Origin: CAVSRC01 sp963782045
GTDB taxonomy: Bacteria > Pseudomonadota > Alphaproteobacteria > Rhizobiales > Kaistiaceae
Reading direction: 5' to 3'
NCBI GenBank assembly: GCA_963782045.1
Contig: CAWAIR010000033.1
Coordinates: 62,001-126,000 of the forward strand
Length of the DNA stretch: 64,000 nucleotides
Made by a program: the position numbers and the translations under genes. The notes under the pieces were generated by a model. It saw only the letters and a list, made by a program, of their open reading frames with translations, did not search any database and was not told the DNA's origin. Below are positions 50,692-59,838 of the stretch, one piece after another (position 1 is the stretch's first letter; each line of letters begins with the position of its first letter).

Positions 50692-51666
50692 TCAGGCGGC
50701 GCGCGGCAGGGTGCCGGGGCCGATCGGCCGTGGCTCCAGCGGCACGATGTCGGCCGGGCGCACGGCCAGCGCGATGAGCCCCGGCACCGGCACGCCGCGC
50801 TCGCGGCGCAGCGAGACCGGCTCGACAGCGAGCATGGTGAGGCCGGCGGCCTCGGCCGCCTCGCCGACGAAAACCCGGGCGTGGCGATAGCGCAACCCTT
50901 CGCCGAGAACAAAACCCACGCCGTCGTGGCGCTCGGCGGAGAAGGCCAGGACGCCGCCTGGGCCAAGCACGCGCGCGATTTGCGCAAACAGCGGCTTGAG
51001 CGCGCCGACATAGGGAACAAGGTCGGCGGCGAGCACGAGGTCGAAGTCGTTTTCCGCTTCGGCCGCCATCAGGTCGATGACATCGCCGGCGGCCAGCCGA
51101 TCGTAGACGCCGCGCCGGGCGGCCAGCTTCAGCATGCCGTCGGAGAGATCGAAGCCGGCGAGGCGGTCGACGCGGTCACGGATGGCGGCGCCCATCAGCC
51201 CGGTGCCGCAGCCGAGATCGAGGGCGCTGGCGAAGCGGCGGTCGCCGAGGGTCGCCACGGTCGCGGCCAGACGCTCAGGCGCGTCGTAGCCGAGCCGCTC
51301 GGTGAGCGCGCGGTCGAAGCGCGGAGCGTAATCGTCGAACAGCGTGCGGACATAGTCTGCCGGCATGACGTCCGGCACCGGCGAGCGGCCGAGCGCCGCC
51401 AGGCGCAGCCCGGCGCCGAGGCGGCCGCAAGGGTCCAGCACTGCGGCCCGGACATAGGCGGCGATCGCGGTCTGGTTGTTCCCCAGGCGCTGGTGCCAGT
51501 CGCCGAACGTCAGCCAGCCTTCCGCCCAGCCGGGCGCAAGGGCGAGCGCCTGCTCCAGCACATCCGCTCCGGCGGCGAGCTCGCCCTCGGCGGCAAGGGC
51601 CGCGGCATAGCCGTAGCGCCGGTCTGCGATGAGATCGCCGGAAGTGGTCGAAAGGGGGGACGACAC
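50692..51666 (-). CDS. Class I SAM-dependent methyltransferase with N-terminal TPR-like helices
   Basis: About 324 residues. The N-terminal third is helical repeats (YGYAAALAAEGELAAGADVL; WLTFGDWHQRLGNNQTAIAA). The Rossmann methyltransferase domain has motif I in FASALDLGCGTGLMGAAIRD, motif II at LAGFDLSDGMLKLAARRGVY and motif IV in DFDLVLAADLVPYVGALKPL. This TPR-methyltransferase fusion is a recurrent alphaproteobacterial family of unknown substrate. GTG 51666 starts it; the longer frame to 52098 crosses other genes. It lies opposite to, and between, members of the ligase-associated set, breaking their usual adjacency. Confidence 0.83.
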   Translation of the reverse strand: MSSPLSTTSGDLIADRRYGYAAALAAEGELAAGADVLEQALALAPGWAEGWLTFGDWHQRLGNNQTAIAAYVRAAVLDPCGRLGAGLRLAALGRSPVPDVMPADYVRTLFDDYAPRFDRALTERLGYDAPERLAATVATLGDRRFASALDLGCGTGLMGAAIRDRVDRLAGFDLSDGMLKLAARRGVYDRLAAGDVIDLMAAEAENDFDLVLAADLVPYVGALKPLFAQIARVLGPGGVLAFSAERHDGVGFVLGEGLRYRHARVFVGEAAEAAGLTMLAVEPVSLRRERGVPVPGLIALAVRPADIVPLEPRPIGPGTLPRAA

Positions 51667-51810
51667 GCTCAGATGTTCACGCGCCGAGGAAGGGAGCGGC
51701 GACGAAATAGCTCCGCCCGCGGGAAAGGCAAGTGAATTCGCGAAGGGGAACCGGAGGCGGCGTTCGCGGGTTTGGAAGCGTGTCGTCAAACCCGGAGGAG
51801 CGCGGCCAAG

Positions 51811-52022
51811 ATGGGATCCGTCGAGAAGCCGAAGAGCGGAAAGAAGCCGGCCGGCAAGCACAAGGCGCCGGCCGTATCCGACAAGGGCAAAGACGCCGAC
51901 ACACCCATGCGGTACGGCCGGCGGGGCCGACGACCATGCGCGATCCGCCAAAGCACTGGGACGACGTCGACGAGGGCTCCGACGAATCGTTCCCGGCGAG
52001 CGATCCTCCTGCCAACTATTGA
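51811..52022 (+). pseudogene. Small acidic-tailed protein, frameshifted (DESFPASDPP motif)
   Basis: From ATG 51811 (GGAGGAG upstream): MGSVEKPKSGKKPAGKHKAP, AVSDKGKDADTPMRYGRR. A one-base loss in the CC run near 51927 then moves the frame to TTMRDPPKHWDDVDEGSDES, FPASDPPANY and TGA 52022. The ending W-D-x-V-D-E-x-S-D-E-S-F-P-A-S-D-P-P is a motif of small proteins common in rhizobia, function unknown. Written as is, only the last 28 codons (ATG 51936) could make that motif. Lys-rich head, acidic tail. Confidence 0.62.
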
Positions 52023-52067
52023 CCCGGCGAGGCTGGCGCGCCTCCGGCGGGCGCCTATTGTGACCGC

Positions 52068-53077
52068 ATGCGCCCGGAAGAGTTGCTCTGCCCCTCACCT
52101 GCCGGCTTGTGGTCCCCGGTCGGCAATTTCCACATCGACCCGACCCGCCCGGTCGAGCGGGCGCTGATCACCCACGGCCATGCCGACCATGCCCGCGCCG
52201 GGCACGGGGCGGTGCTGGCGACGGCCGAGACGCTGGCGATCATGGAGGCGCGCTACGGCGCCGGCTTCGCCGGCAGCACGCAGGCGGTCGCCTATGGCGA
52301 AGCGGTGCGGATCGGCGATGCCGCCGTCTCGTTCCACCCGGCCGGTCACGTGCTCGGTTCGGCGCAGATCGCAGTCGAAAGCGGCGGGCTCAGGATCGTC
52401 GCCTCCGGCGACTACAAGCGCCAGGCGGACCCCACCTGCGCTCCCTTCGAGCCGGTCGCCTGCGACGTCTTCATCACCGAGGCGACCTTCGGCCTGCCGG
52501 TCTTCCGCCATCCGCCGCCGGAGGCCGAGATCGCCAAGCTCATCGCCTCGGTCGCCCAGTTTCCCGAGCGGGCACACTGGTCGGCGCCTATTCGCTCGGC
52601 AAGGCGCAGCGCGTCATCCGCATGCTGCGCGCCGCCGGCCACGACCGCACCATCTACCTGCACGGGGCGATGGAGCGGCTCTGCCGGCTCTACGAGGATT
52701 TCGGCGTGGCGCTGGGGCCGCTGGCGCCGGCCACCGTGGCGACCGCCAGGAAGGGCGACTTCGCCGGGGCGATCGTCGTCTGCCCGCCGAGCGAGATCGC
52801 CGAACGCTGGGCACGGCGCTTTCCCGAGCCGGTGGCCTGCCTCGCCTCGGGCTGGATGGGCATCCGCCAGCGCGCCAAGCAGGCCGGCGTCGAACTGCCG
52901 CTGGTGCTATCGGATCATGCCGACTGGGACGCGTTGACCGCCACGATCGCCGAACTCGATCCGGCCGAAGTGTGGGTGACCCACGGACGCGAAGAGGCGC
53001 TGGTGCGCTGGTGCGCCCTCAGGGGCACGCCGGCCCGCCCGCTCCACATGGTCGGATACGAGGAAGAGGTGGAATAG
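52068..53077 (+). pseudogene. Ligase-associated DNA exonuclease (metallo-beta-lactamase fold), one frameshift
   Basis: A beta-CASP/MBL nuclease of the ligase-associated set, about 336 residues if repaired. HxHxDH is at residues 36-41 (LITHGHADHARAGHG), with LVLSDHADWDALTATIAELD late and VWVTHGREEALVRWCALRG at the end. AGHVLGSAQIAVESGGLRIV and IVASGDYKRQADPTCAPFEP are the third and fourth metal regions. One base is missing at about 52579 (CACTGG where CACCTGG is expected), breaking the frame between FPERAH and GAYSLGKAQRVIRML. In other genomes it sits directly before the ligase; here 3.1 kb intervene. Ends TAG 53077. Confidence 0.87.
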
Positions 53078-53886
53078 AGCCATGCGCCTTGGCGGCGCCG
53101 GTGGGGGTGTCGAGTATGATCGGCGGACCGTCGGCCGGCTCCTGGACCGGACCCGACGGGTCGAAGCGGGCGGCCAGGTTCAGCGTCGGGTTGGGATCCG
53201 GCGGCGGTTCGGCGGTGGGCGGCGCGGCCGCCGGTAGCGGAACCCTGGCCACGGCAACCACCGGCTTCTTCGCCGGTTCGCCAGCGGCCGGCGCTTCGGC
53301 AGCATGGGCAGGCGGCACAACGGCGTTTGCCATGTCGGCGAGCGGGCCGCTGTTGGCGGCGCTGTCCGCCGCTTTCGCCGGCGGCGGCTGGACCGTCGCC
53401 TGCACCTGGTCCGCGTTCTTGGGTGCGGCGGTGAAGTCACCGGAATCGAAGAGCGCTTGCATGTCCGACCGCTTCGGCGTTGCCGCCAGATCGGGCTCGG
53501 GCGACGCCTGCTCCATGACGGGCGTGGTCTTGACCGTTTGGGCCGGCGCCCGGGCCGCGGGCATCGTCTGGACGGCGGCGGCGACGGCGGCGCGCTTCGG
53601 CGCGACCGTGTGGACGGCATAGATCGCCGCGGTGGCGATGATGGCGGCGAAGATGCCGGCGAAGAGCGGCGTGAGCAGCGGCGTCGGGCGGTATTTCGGC
53701 GTGAACGCCGAGATGGCGGCGGCGAGCACCGCCAGGATGAGAATCGGCTCCGCCGGCGGCGAGCATCTGGGCCATGCGGGCGTGGAGCGTGCCTGTCACC
53801 ACCAGAGCGACGACACAGACGGCAGCCGCAATGGGCAGCAAAACCGCCAACACCAGAATACGCAAAGTCAAACCATCGCTACGCAT
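53019..53886 (-). pseudogene. Unrecognised membrane protein with Pro/Ala-rich tail, one +1 frameshift
   Basis: From ATG 53886: MRSDGLTLRILVLAVLLPIA and a helix VCVVALVVTGTLHARMAQ. At about 53755 the frame changes (GCC plus G where one Ala codon is expected) and continues as AAISAFTPKYRPTPLLTPLF, then a second helix (AGIFAAIIATAAIYAVHTVA) and ~140 residues of Pro/Ala/Glu-rich sequence. The tail overlaps the convergent exonuclease by 59 bp. Two membrane helices near the N-terminus and a long flexible region suggest a cell-envelope protein. No family recognised. It separates the exonuclease from the helicase/ligase pair. Confidence 0.6.
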
Positions 53887-54071
53887 GGCACAATCCCGCC
53901 TGGGCCGACGATTATACGCGGCTTCGCTGCAAAGGTTAACCGTCCCTGTCGAAAATCGCGCGCAAGCTGTCGATAAGATTAACGAACGCGGCCGAACGGC
54001 CCTTTGCGATTGCGAACAAAGCGTGAATCGGATTTGCTCGATTGTCGTTGCAACCGTTTGATCGGCATCCG

Positions 54072-56140
54072 ATGCGCCGCCGCTATCTCGACAGGCTCAA
54101 TCCCGAGCAGCGCCGCGCCGTCGAGCACGGCGCCGGCGAAGTGGCGCGCCGGGCCGCTGCTGGTCATCGCCGGCGCCGGCTCGGGCAAGACCAACACGCT
54201 CGCCCATCGCGTCGCCCATCTGGTGGTCAACGGCGCCGATCCGCGGCGCATCCTGCTGATGACCTTCTCGCGCCGCGCCGCCGCCGAGATGACCCGGCGG
54301 GTCGAGCGGATCGTCGGCACGGCGCCTGCCGGCCACGCAGCGCGCCGCCGGCGCTCGACTGGGCCGGCACCTTCCACGGCATCGGCGCGCGGCTGCTGCG
54401 CGAATACGCCGAGCGCATCGGCCTCGACCCGGCCTTCACCATCCACGACCGCGAGGACTCCGCCGACCTGATGAACCTGGTCCGCCACGAGCTCGGCCTG
54501 TCGCACACGGAGAAGCGCTTTCCCGACCAAGGCGACCTGCCTGGCGATCTATTCGCGCGTGGTCAACGCGGAGGCGCGAGCTGGCCGCGGTGCTGCGCGC
54601 AGCCTTTCCCTGGTGCGCCGGCTGGGAGGACGAGCTCGCAGCGGCTGTTCGCGCGCCTATGTCGAGGCCAAGCAGAGCCAGAACGTGCTCGATTACGACG
54701 ACCTGCTGCTCTACTGGGCGGCGATGCTGGAGGAGCGCGCGCTCGCCGCGGAGATCGGCGGGCGCTTCGACCACGTGCTGGTCGACGAATACCAGGACAC
54801 CAACCGCCTGCAGGCCTCGATCCTGCTGGCGCTGAAGCCCGACGGGCGCGGGCTGTCGGTGGTCGGCGACGACGCGCAGTCGATCTATTCGTTCCGCGCC
54901 GCGACGGTGCGCAACATCCTCGATTTTCCCAAGCCAGTTCAGCCCGCCGGCCGCGATCGTGACGCTGGAGCGCAACTACCGCTCGACCGCAGCCGATCCT
55001 GGCCGCCTCCAACGCCGTCATCGGCGCTGGCCGCGGAGCGCTTCACCAAGAACCTGTGGACCGAGCGGCGCGGCCGGCGACAGCCGGCGCTGGTGGTCAC
55101 GTCGCCGACGAGGCCGACCAGGCGCGCTACGTCGTCGAGCGCGTGCTGGAGAACCGCGAGGCGGGCGTCGGCGCTGAAGCAGCAGGCGGTGCTGTTCCGC
55201 ACCGCGCACCATTGCGGCGCAGCTCGAAATCGAGCTGACCCGGCGCAACATCCCCTTCGTCAAGTTCGGCGGCCTGAAGTTTCTCGACGCGGCGCACGTC
55301 AAGGACGTGCTGGCGCTGCTGCGCTTCGCCGAGAACCCGCGCGACCGGGTCGCCGGCTTCCGCGTGCTGCAGCTGCTGCCCGGCGTCGGCCCGGCGACGC
55401 GCGGCCGACGTGCTCGACCGGCTGGCGGAGCGCGCCGCGACGCCGGCGACGGCGCTTGCCGCCTACCCGCCGCCGGCGCGGGCGGCGGCCGACTGGCCGG
55501 GCTTCGTCGGGCTGGCGCGCGGGCTTGCGCGGCGGCGCGCCGGCTGGCCGGCCGAGATCGAGCGCGTGCGCGCGTGGTACGAGCCGCACTGGAACGCATC
55601 CACGAGGACGCCGCATCCGCCGCCGACCTGCTCCAGCTCGAGCAGATCGCCGCCGGCTATCCCTCGCGCGAGCGCTTCCTGACCGAGCTGACGCTCGACC
55701 CGCCCGACGCCACCAGCGACGAGGCGGGGCCGCCGCTGCTCGACGAGGATTACCTCATCCTCTCCACCATCCATTCGGCCAAGGGGCAGGAGTGGAAGTC
55801 GGTGCTTCGTGCTCAACGGCGTCGACGGCTGCATCCCCTCCGATCTCGGCGCCGGCAGCCGCGACGAGATCGAGGAGGAGCGGCGGCTGCTCTACGTCGC
55901 CATGACGCGGGCGAAGGACGAGCTCGACCTCATCGTGCCGCAGCGCTTCTACGTGCCCCAGCAGCGGCGCGGCGGCGACCGCCACGTGTACGCCCAGCGC
56001 ACGCGCTTCATTCCCGAGACGATCCTGCCGCATTTTCGCGCGACGCTGTGGCCGCCGGCCACGGCTGAGACGCCGCGGGCGCGGCCGGCCGGGACCGCGC
56101 GTCGACATCGCGCCAGCGCCTCAGGCGGCGCTGGGGCTGA
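54072..56140 (+). pseudogene. UvrD/PcrA-type superfamily 1 DNA helicase, multiple frameshifts
   Basis: A complete UvrD-like helicase read across frames. It starts MRRRYLDRLNPEQRRAVEHG; Walker A is VIAGAGSGKTNTLAHRVAH (about 54172-54192), DWAGTFHGIGARLLREYAE, LVDEYQDTNRLQASILLALK (54781-), SVVGDDAQSIYSFRAATVRN, TLERNYRST, LSTIHSAKGQEWKSV and RRLLYVAMTRAKDELDLIVP. It closes VDIA...QRLRRRWG at TGA 56140. At least 14 frame changes are needed; most are +1 where two synonymous third bases stand side by side (e.g. 54524, 55804). There are two or three single-base losses. It lies 38 bp upstream of the ligase, so probably one operon. Confidence 0.87.
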
Positions 56141-56178
56141 CGGCTTTCCGCTTCGCCTCGCGGCACCTACGTTGCGCC

Positions 56179-57974
56179 ATGCGCGCCTTCGCCGCCCTCC
56201 TCGAACGGCTCGTGCTGACGCCTCAGCGCAACGTCAAATTGCGGCTGATGACGGATTATTTCCGCGCCACGCCCGACCCCGACCGCGGCTACGCGCTGGC
56301 GGCGCTGACCGGCGAGCTGGACATCCCCAGCGTCAAGCCGGCGATGCTGCAGGGCGCTCATCGACGGCGCGGGTGGACGAGGTGCTGTTCGCCTATTCCT
56401 ACGACTATGTCGGCGACCTCGCCGAGACCATCGCGCTGATCTGGCCGGCGGAGGGGCCGGCGGTGGAGCATATTCGAGGCGCCGATACGCGGGCACAGCG
56501 AAGCCGGAGGAGGGGCTGGGGCGAAGGTTCGGGCAAGACCCCTCCGACGGTTCTCCAAGCTCGCTTGCGCTCGCCAAGAGCACGAAACGGCCCTCCCCCG
56601 CAAGGGGGAGGGGGAGCAAACCAACCGACGCTTCGGCGCTCCCTCACGCGCGCCGCTTCGCCTGTCCGAGATCGTCGAGCGGCTGCAGGCGGCGTCGCGG
56701 ACGGAAGGGCCGCGGCTGGTGGAGGGCTGGCTCGACCGGCTCGACGCCACCGGCCGCTGGGCGCTGATCAAGCTGGTCACCGGCGGCCTGCGCATCGGCG
56801 TCTCGGCGCGGCTGGCCAAGCAGGCGGTGGCCGATCTTGGCGGCCGGCCGGTCAACGAGATCGAGGAGGTGTGGCACGGCCTGGCGCCGCCCTACACGCG
56901 ATCTGTTCGCCTGGCTGGAAGGGCGCGGGCCGAGCGCCGCAATCCAACGGTGACGGCGCCGTTCCGGCCGGTGATGCTGTCGCACGCGATCGCCGACGAC
57001 GAGCTGACGCTCATCACGCCGGAGGCCTATGCCGCCGAATGGAAATGGGACGGCATCCGCGTGCAGGCGGTGCGCGAGGCCGGCGTCGTCCGGCTCTATA
57101 CGCGCACCGGCGACGACATCTCGGTGCACCTTTCCCGACCTCGTCGCCGGGCTCGACGTGGAGGCGCGCTCGACGGCGAACTGCTGGTCGGCGCACCAGG
57201 ACGAAACCGGCTTCGCCGTGCGCACCTTCTCCGACCTGCAGCAGCGGCTGAACCGCAAGACGGTGACGGCCAAGCTGCTTGCCAGCCACCCGGCGTTTCT
57301 GCGCGTCTACGATGCCTGGTCGACGGCGGCGAGGACATCCGCGCCCTCCCCTTCCGCGAGCGGCGGCAGCGGCTGGAGGCGCTGGTGGCGCGCTCGCTGT
57401 CGGGCCGCATGGACCTCTCGCCGCTGCTTGCCTTCGCCAACGGCGACGAGCTGGCGGCGCTCCGCGCCGCGCCGCCGGAAGCGGTGATCGAGGGCGTGAT
57501 GCTCAAGCGCTGGGACTCGGTCTATGAGCCCGGCCGGCCGAAGGGACCGTGGTTCAAGTGGAAGCGCGACCCGCACACGGTCGACGCCGTGCTGATGTAT
57601 GCCCAGCGCGGCCACGGCAAGCGCTCGTCCTACTACTCCGACTACACCTTCGGGGTCTGGCGCGCGGGCGAGGCGGGCGAGGAACTGGTGCCGGTGGGCA
57701 AGGCCTATTTCGGCTTCACCGACGAGGAGCTCGCCGAGATCGACCGGTTCGTGCGCAACAACACGGTCGCCCGCTTCGGCCCGGTGCGCGAGGTGGTGCA
57801 TGAGGCCGATGAAGGGGCTGGTGCTCGAGGTCGCCTTCGAGGGGCTGCAGCGCTCGACCCGCCACCGCTCCGGGCTCGCCATGCGCTTTCCGCGCATATC
57901 GCGACTGCAGATGGGACAAGCCGCCGGGCGAGGCCGACCGGCTGGAGACGCTGGAGACGATGCTGCGGGACTAG
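56179..57974 (+). pseudogene. ATP-dependent DNA ligase (ligase-associated repair type), frameshifted and carrying a repeat element
   Basis: An LigC/LigD-like ATP-dependent ligase of the cisplatin-response type. MRAFAALLERLVLTPQRNVK is the N-terminal helical domain, then DYVGDLAETIALIWPAEGPA. After the inserted repeat come RLVEGWLDRLDATGRWALIK and GGLRIGVSARLAKQAVADLG. The adenylation motif EWKWDGIRVQAV holds the lysine at about 57043, ELLVG is motif III-like, PPEAVIEGVMLKRWDSVYEP is motif IV, KGPWFKWKRDPHTVDAVLMY motif V. GLQRSTRHRSGLAMRFPRIS and RLETLETMLRD end it (TAG 57974). Several +1 changes (e.g. 56898, 57831) and single-base losses break it as written. Confidence 0.87.
56505..56640. 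repeat. Palindromic repeat element inserted in the ligase gene
   Basis: About 135 bp with the perfect stem CCCTCCCCC/GGGGGAGGG around GCAAG-type loop bases (56591-56613), preceded by a segment like the lhr copy (ACCCCTC ... AAGCTCG-CTTCG). It separates ligase residues VEHI from the next conserved block. The boundaries are approximate. Confidence 0.75.
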
Positions 57975-57992
57975 AGGCTGCCGCGATGGCGC

Positions 57993-58148
57993 CTACGTCG
58001 CGAGGGCGATGGTGAAGGCGATCGGGCTGATCACGGTGGCAAGCAGGCCGACGACGCCCATGAGCCGGGTGTGCGGCGGATACCAGGATGCCAGCGATAT
58101 GGCCGCGAACACGCAACCGACCAGCAAGCTCACTTGTTCAACAGTCAT
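57993..58148 (-). CDS. Small two-helix membrane protein (51 aa)
   Basis: From ATG 58148 to TAG 57993: MTVEQVSLLVGCVFAAISLA, a short loop with SWYPPHTRLMG, then VVGLLATVISPIAFTIALAT. Two hydrophobic helices and a proline-containing turn make a plausible small inner-membrane protein. AAAGG lies about 9 nt upstream. No family recognised. Convergent with the ligase gene (18 bp gap). Confidence 0.55.
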   Translation of the reverse strand: MTVEQVSLLVGCVFAAISLASWYPPHTRLMGVVGLLATVISPIAFTIALAT

Positions 58149-58484
58149 GATTGCAGGCCTTTGCTCGAGACAGCGAAGAATAACAATAAGAATTTAACCT
58201 TAAGCCTTTCTTAATTCTGGGAAGCTGCCAGCTTTGCACTGGATCTCGGGCGATGGGTCACGGCGGGAGAGCAGGGCCAAGTGTGAGACGTGGTGCATGA
58301 GCCGATGCGTCCCGCCTCCCCACCCGTGTCATCCTCCGCGCAAGCGGAGGATCGGCCTCGGCAAGCCTTCCGCGCCCGATGTGTGGAAGGCGATCCTTCG
58401 GTCGAGCCGGAGGACGACAGCGAGCGTTCGTCGCTCGGTCCCCGCATTCCGCTTGCGCTGCACCCGGGCCACGAGCAGCCGCAG
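58149..58484. other. Non-coding region with dispersed palindrome
   Basis: 336 bp without a credible gene. It contains an AT-rich stretch (58185-58215) that may hold the promoter of the 51-aa gene, and the 22 bp palindrome at 58331-58352. A related GGTCGAGCCGGAGGACGAC block follows. Confidence 0.5.
58331..58352. repeat. Dispersed 9-4-9 palindrome
   Basis: ATCCTCCGC, GCAA, GCGGAGGAT: a perfect hairpin of the REP-like kind scattered in rhizobial intergenic DNA. Confidence 0.7.
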
Positions 58485-59615
58485 CTAGGTCGCAGCCGTC
58501 CCGGTATTGACCGGCGGCTGGCGGCCGGTGCGGAAGTGCTTCGACAGCTTGAGGCCCTGGGCCTGGTAGTTCGACGCCATGTCGGTGCCGTAGAGCTTGC
58601 TGGGCCGCTCGGTCATCGGCTCGTAGACCAGGCGGCCCACCGTCTGGCCATGCTCGAGGATGAAGGGCACCTCGTGGCTCCTCACCTCCAGCACGGCGCG
58701 GCTGCCGGTGCCGCCAGCGGCGCTGTGGCCGAAGCCGGGATCGAAGAAGCCGGCATAGTGGACGCGGAACTCGCCGACCAGCGGATCGAAGGGCACCATC
58801 TCGGCGGCGTAGTCGGGCGGCACATGCACCGCCTCGCGCGAAACCAGGATGTAGAACTGGTCGGGGTCGAGGATCAGCTCCGACGACCAGTGGCGCGGCA
58901 GCGGCTCCCAGAAATCGACCGGGTCGTAGACACCGCGGCGGTCGAGGTCGATGACGGCGGTGTGGCGCTTGGCGCGATAGCCGACGATACCTTCCGAGGT
59001 GCCGCCGAGGTCGATCGAGACGGTGAGGCCGTTCTCGACATGGGGGACGCCATCGACCAGCCGCTCCTTGCGGTGGAGCGCCATCAGCGCCTGGTCGCTG
59101 AGGCGGGCATCGCCGGTGCGGAAGCGGACCTGCGACAGGCGGGAGCCGGCGTGCGCCAGAATCGGGAAGGTGCGCGGGCTGACCTCGATGTAGAGCGGGC
59201 CGGCGTAGCCGGCGTGGATGGTGTCGAACTCGCGGGCGTGGTCGGTGATGATGCGGGTGAAGATATCGAGGCGGCCGGTCGACGACTTGGGATTGGCGGC
59301 GGCGCCGACATCGCGCGGCAGCTCGAGGCTTTCCATCAGCGGCACGATGTAGACGCAACCGGTCTCCAGCACGGCGCCGCCCTCGAGGCTGAACTCGTGC
59401 AGCTTCAGCTTGGTAAGGCGGTCGGCAACCAGCGCCTGCGGGCCGGGCAGGAAGCTGGCGCGCACGCGATAGGCGGTATCGCCCAGCCTGAGATCGAGGC
59501 TCGCCGGCTGCACCTGGCCGGGATCGAACGGTTTGGCGGCGCGAATGGCGCCGGCCCCGATCATCTTCTCGATGATCTGTGCCGGCACGATTCCGACCGT
59601 CTCGCCTTCGGCCAT
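58485..59615 (-). CDS. dcd: 2'-deoxycytidine 5'-triphosphate deaminase (long, two-domain form)
   Basis: A 376-residue DCD of the long alphaproteobacterial type, about twice the E. coli length because the trimeric dUTPase fold is duplicated. First half: GAIRAAKPFDPGQVQPASLD (QPASLDLRLG motif) and NPKSSTGRLDIFTRIITDHA (KSSxGR motif). Second half: FDPLVGEFRVHYAGFFDPGF, GSRAVLEVRSHEVPFILEHG and QTVGRLVYEPMTERPSKLYG. It converts dCTP to dUTP for thymidylate supply. ATG 59615 is used; in-frame ATG 59684 adds an Arg-rich lead. Divergent from the SAM-II/metZ unit. Confidence 0.93.
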   Translation of the reverse strand: MAEGETVGIVPAQIIEKMIGAGAIRAAKPFDPGQVQPASLDLRLGDTAYRVRASFLPGPQALVADRLTKLKLHEFSLEGGAVLETGCVYIVPLMESLELPRDVGAAANPKSSTGRLDIFTRIITDHAREFDTIHAGYAGPLYIEVSPRTFPILAHAGSRLSQVRFRTGDARLSDQALMALHRKERLVDGVPHVENGLTVSIDLGGTSEGIVGYRAKRHTAVIDLDRRGVYDPVDFWEPLPRHWSSELILDPDQFYILVSREAVHVPPDYAAEMVPFDPLVGEFRVHYAGFFDPGFGHSAAGGTGSRAVLEVRSHEVPFILEHGQTVGRLVYEPMTERPSKLYGTDMASNYQAQGLKLSKHFRTGRQPPVNTGTAAT

Positions 59616-59712
59616 GATGCCCCACGCTCGCCCGCCGCCTCTGCGGCGCCGGACTGGCTTAACCGAAGTCGCGATTGACGCCAAGGTCGCGGGACCGTAT
59701 GAAAGCTGCCGT

Positions 59713-59768
59713 TCGTGGTCATTTGAGCCGGCCGGCTTGCAGCCACGTAAAACAAGTCGCTAAAAGGT
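59713..59768 (+). ncRNA. SAM-II riboswitch
   Basis: The compact pseudoknot motif of alphaproteobacterial SAM-II is plain: CGTGGTCATTTGAGCC, GGCCGGCTTGCAGCCACG, then TAAAACAAGTCGCTAAAA. CGTGG pairs with CCACG, and the loop bases supply the pseudoknot. It lies 71 bp before a methionine-synthesis gene, the usual location. Confidence 0.95.
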
Positions 59769-59782
59769 CGGAGGGGCATGGC

Positions 59783-59814
59783 AACCCGGTCCGACGTGCG
59801 CGGCCGGGTTTTTT
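59783..59814 (+). terminator. Intrinsic terminator of the SAM-II expression platform
   Basis: AACCCGG (59783-59789) pairs with CCGGGTT (59804-59810), followed by a T-run. An overlapping alternative stem GTCGGA/TCCGAC (59767-59772/59790-59795) interlocks with it, suggesting terminator/antiterminator switching. Confidence 0.75.
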
Positions 59815-59838
59815 GTTGCCTTGAGAAGGAGACGGGAT

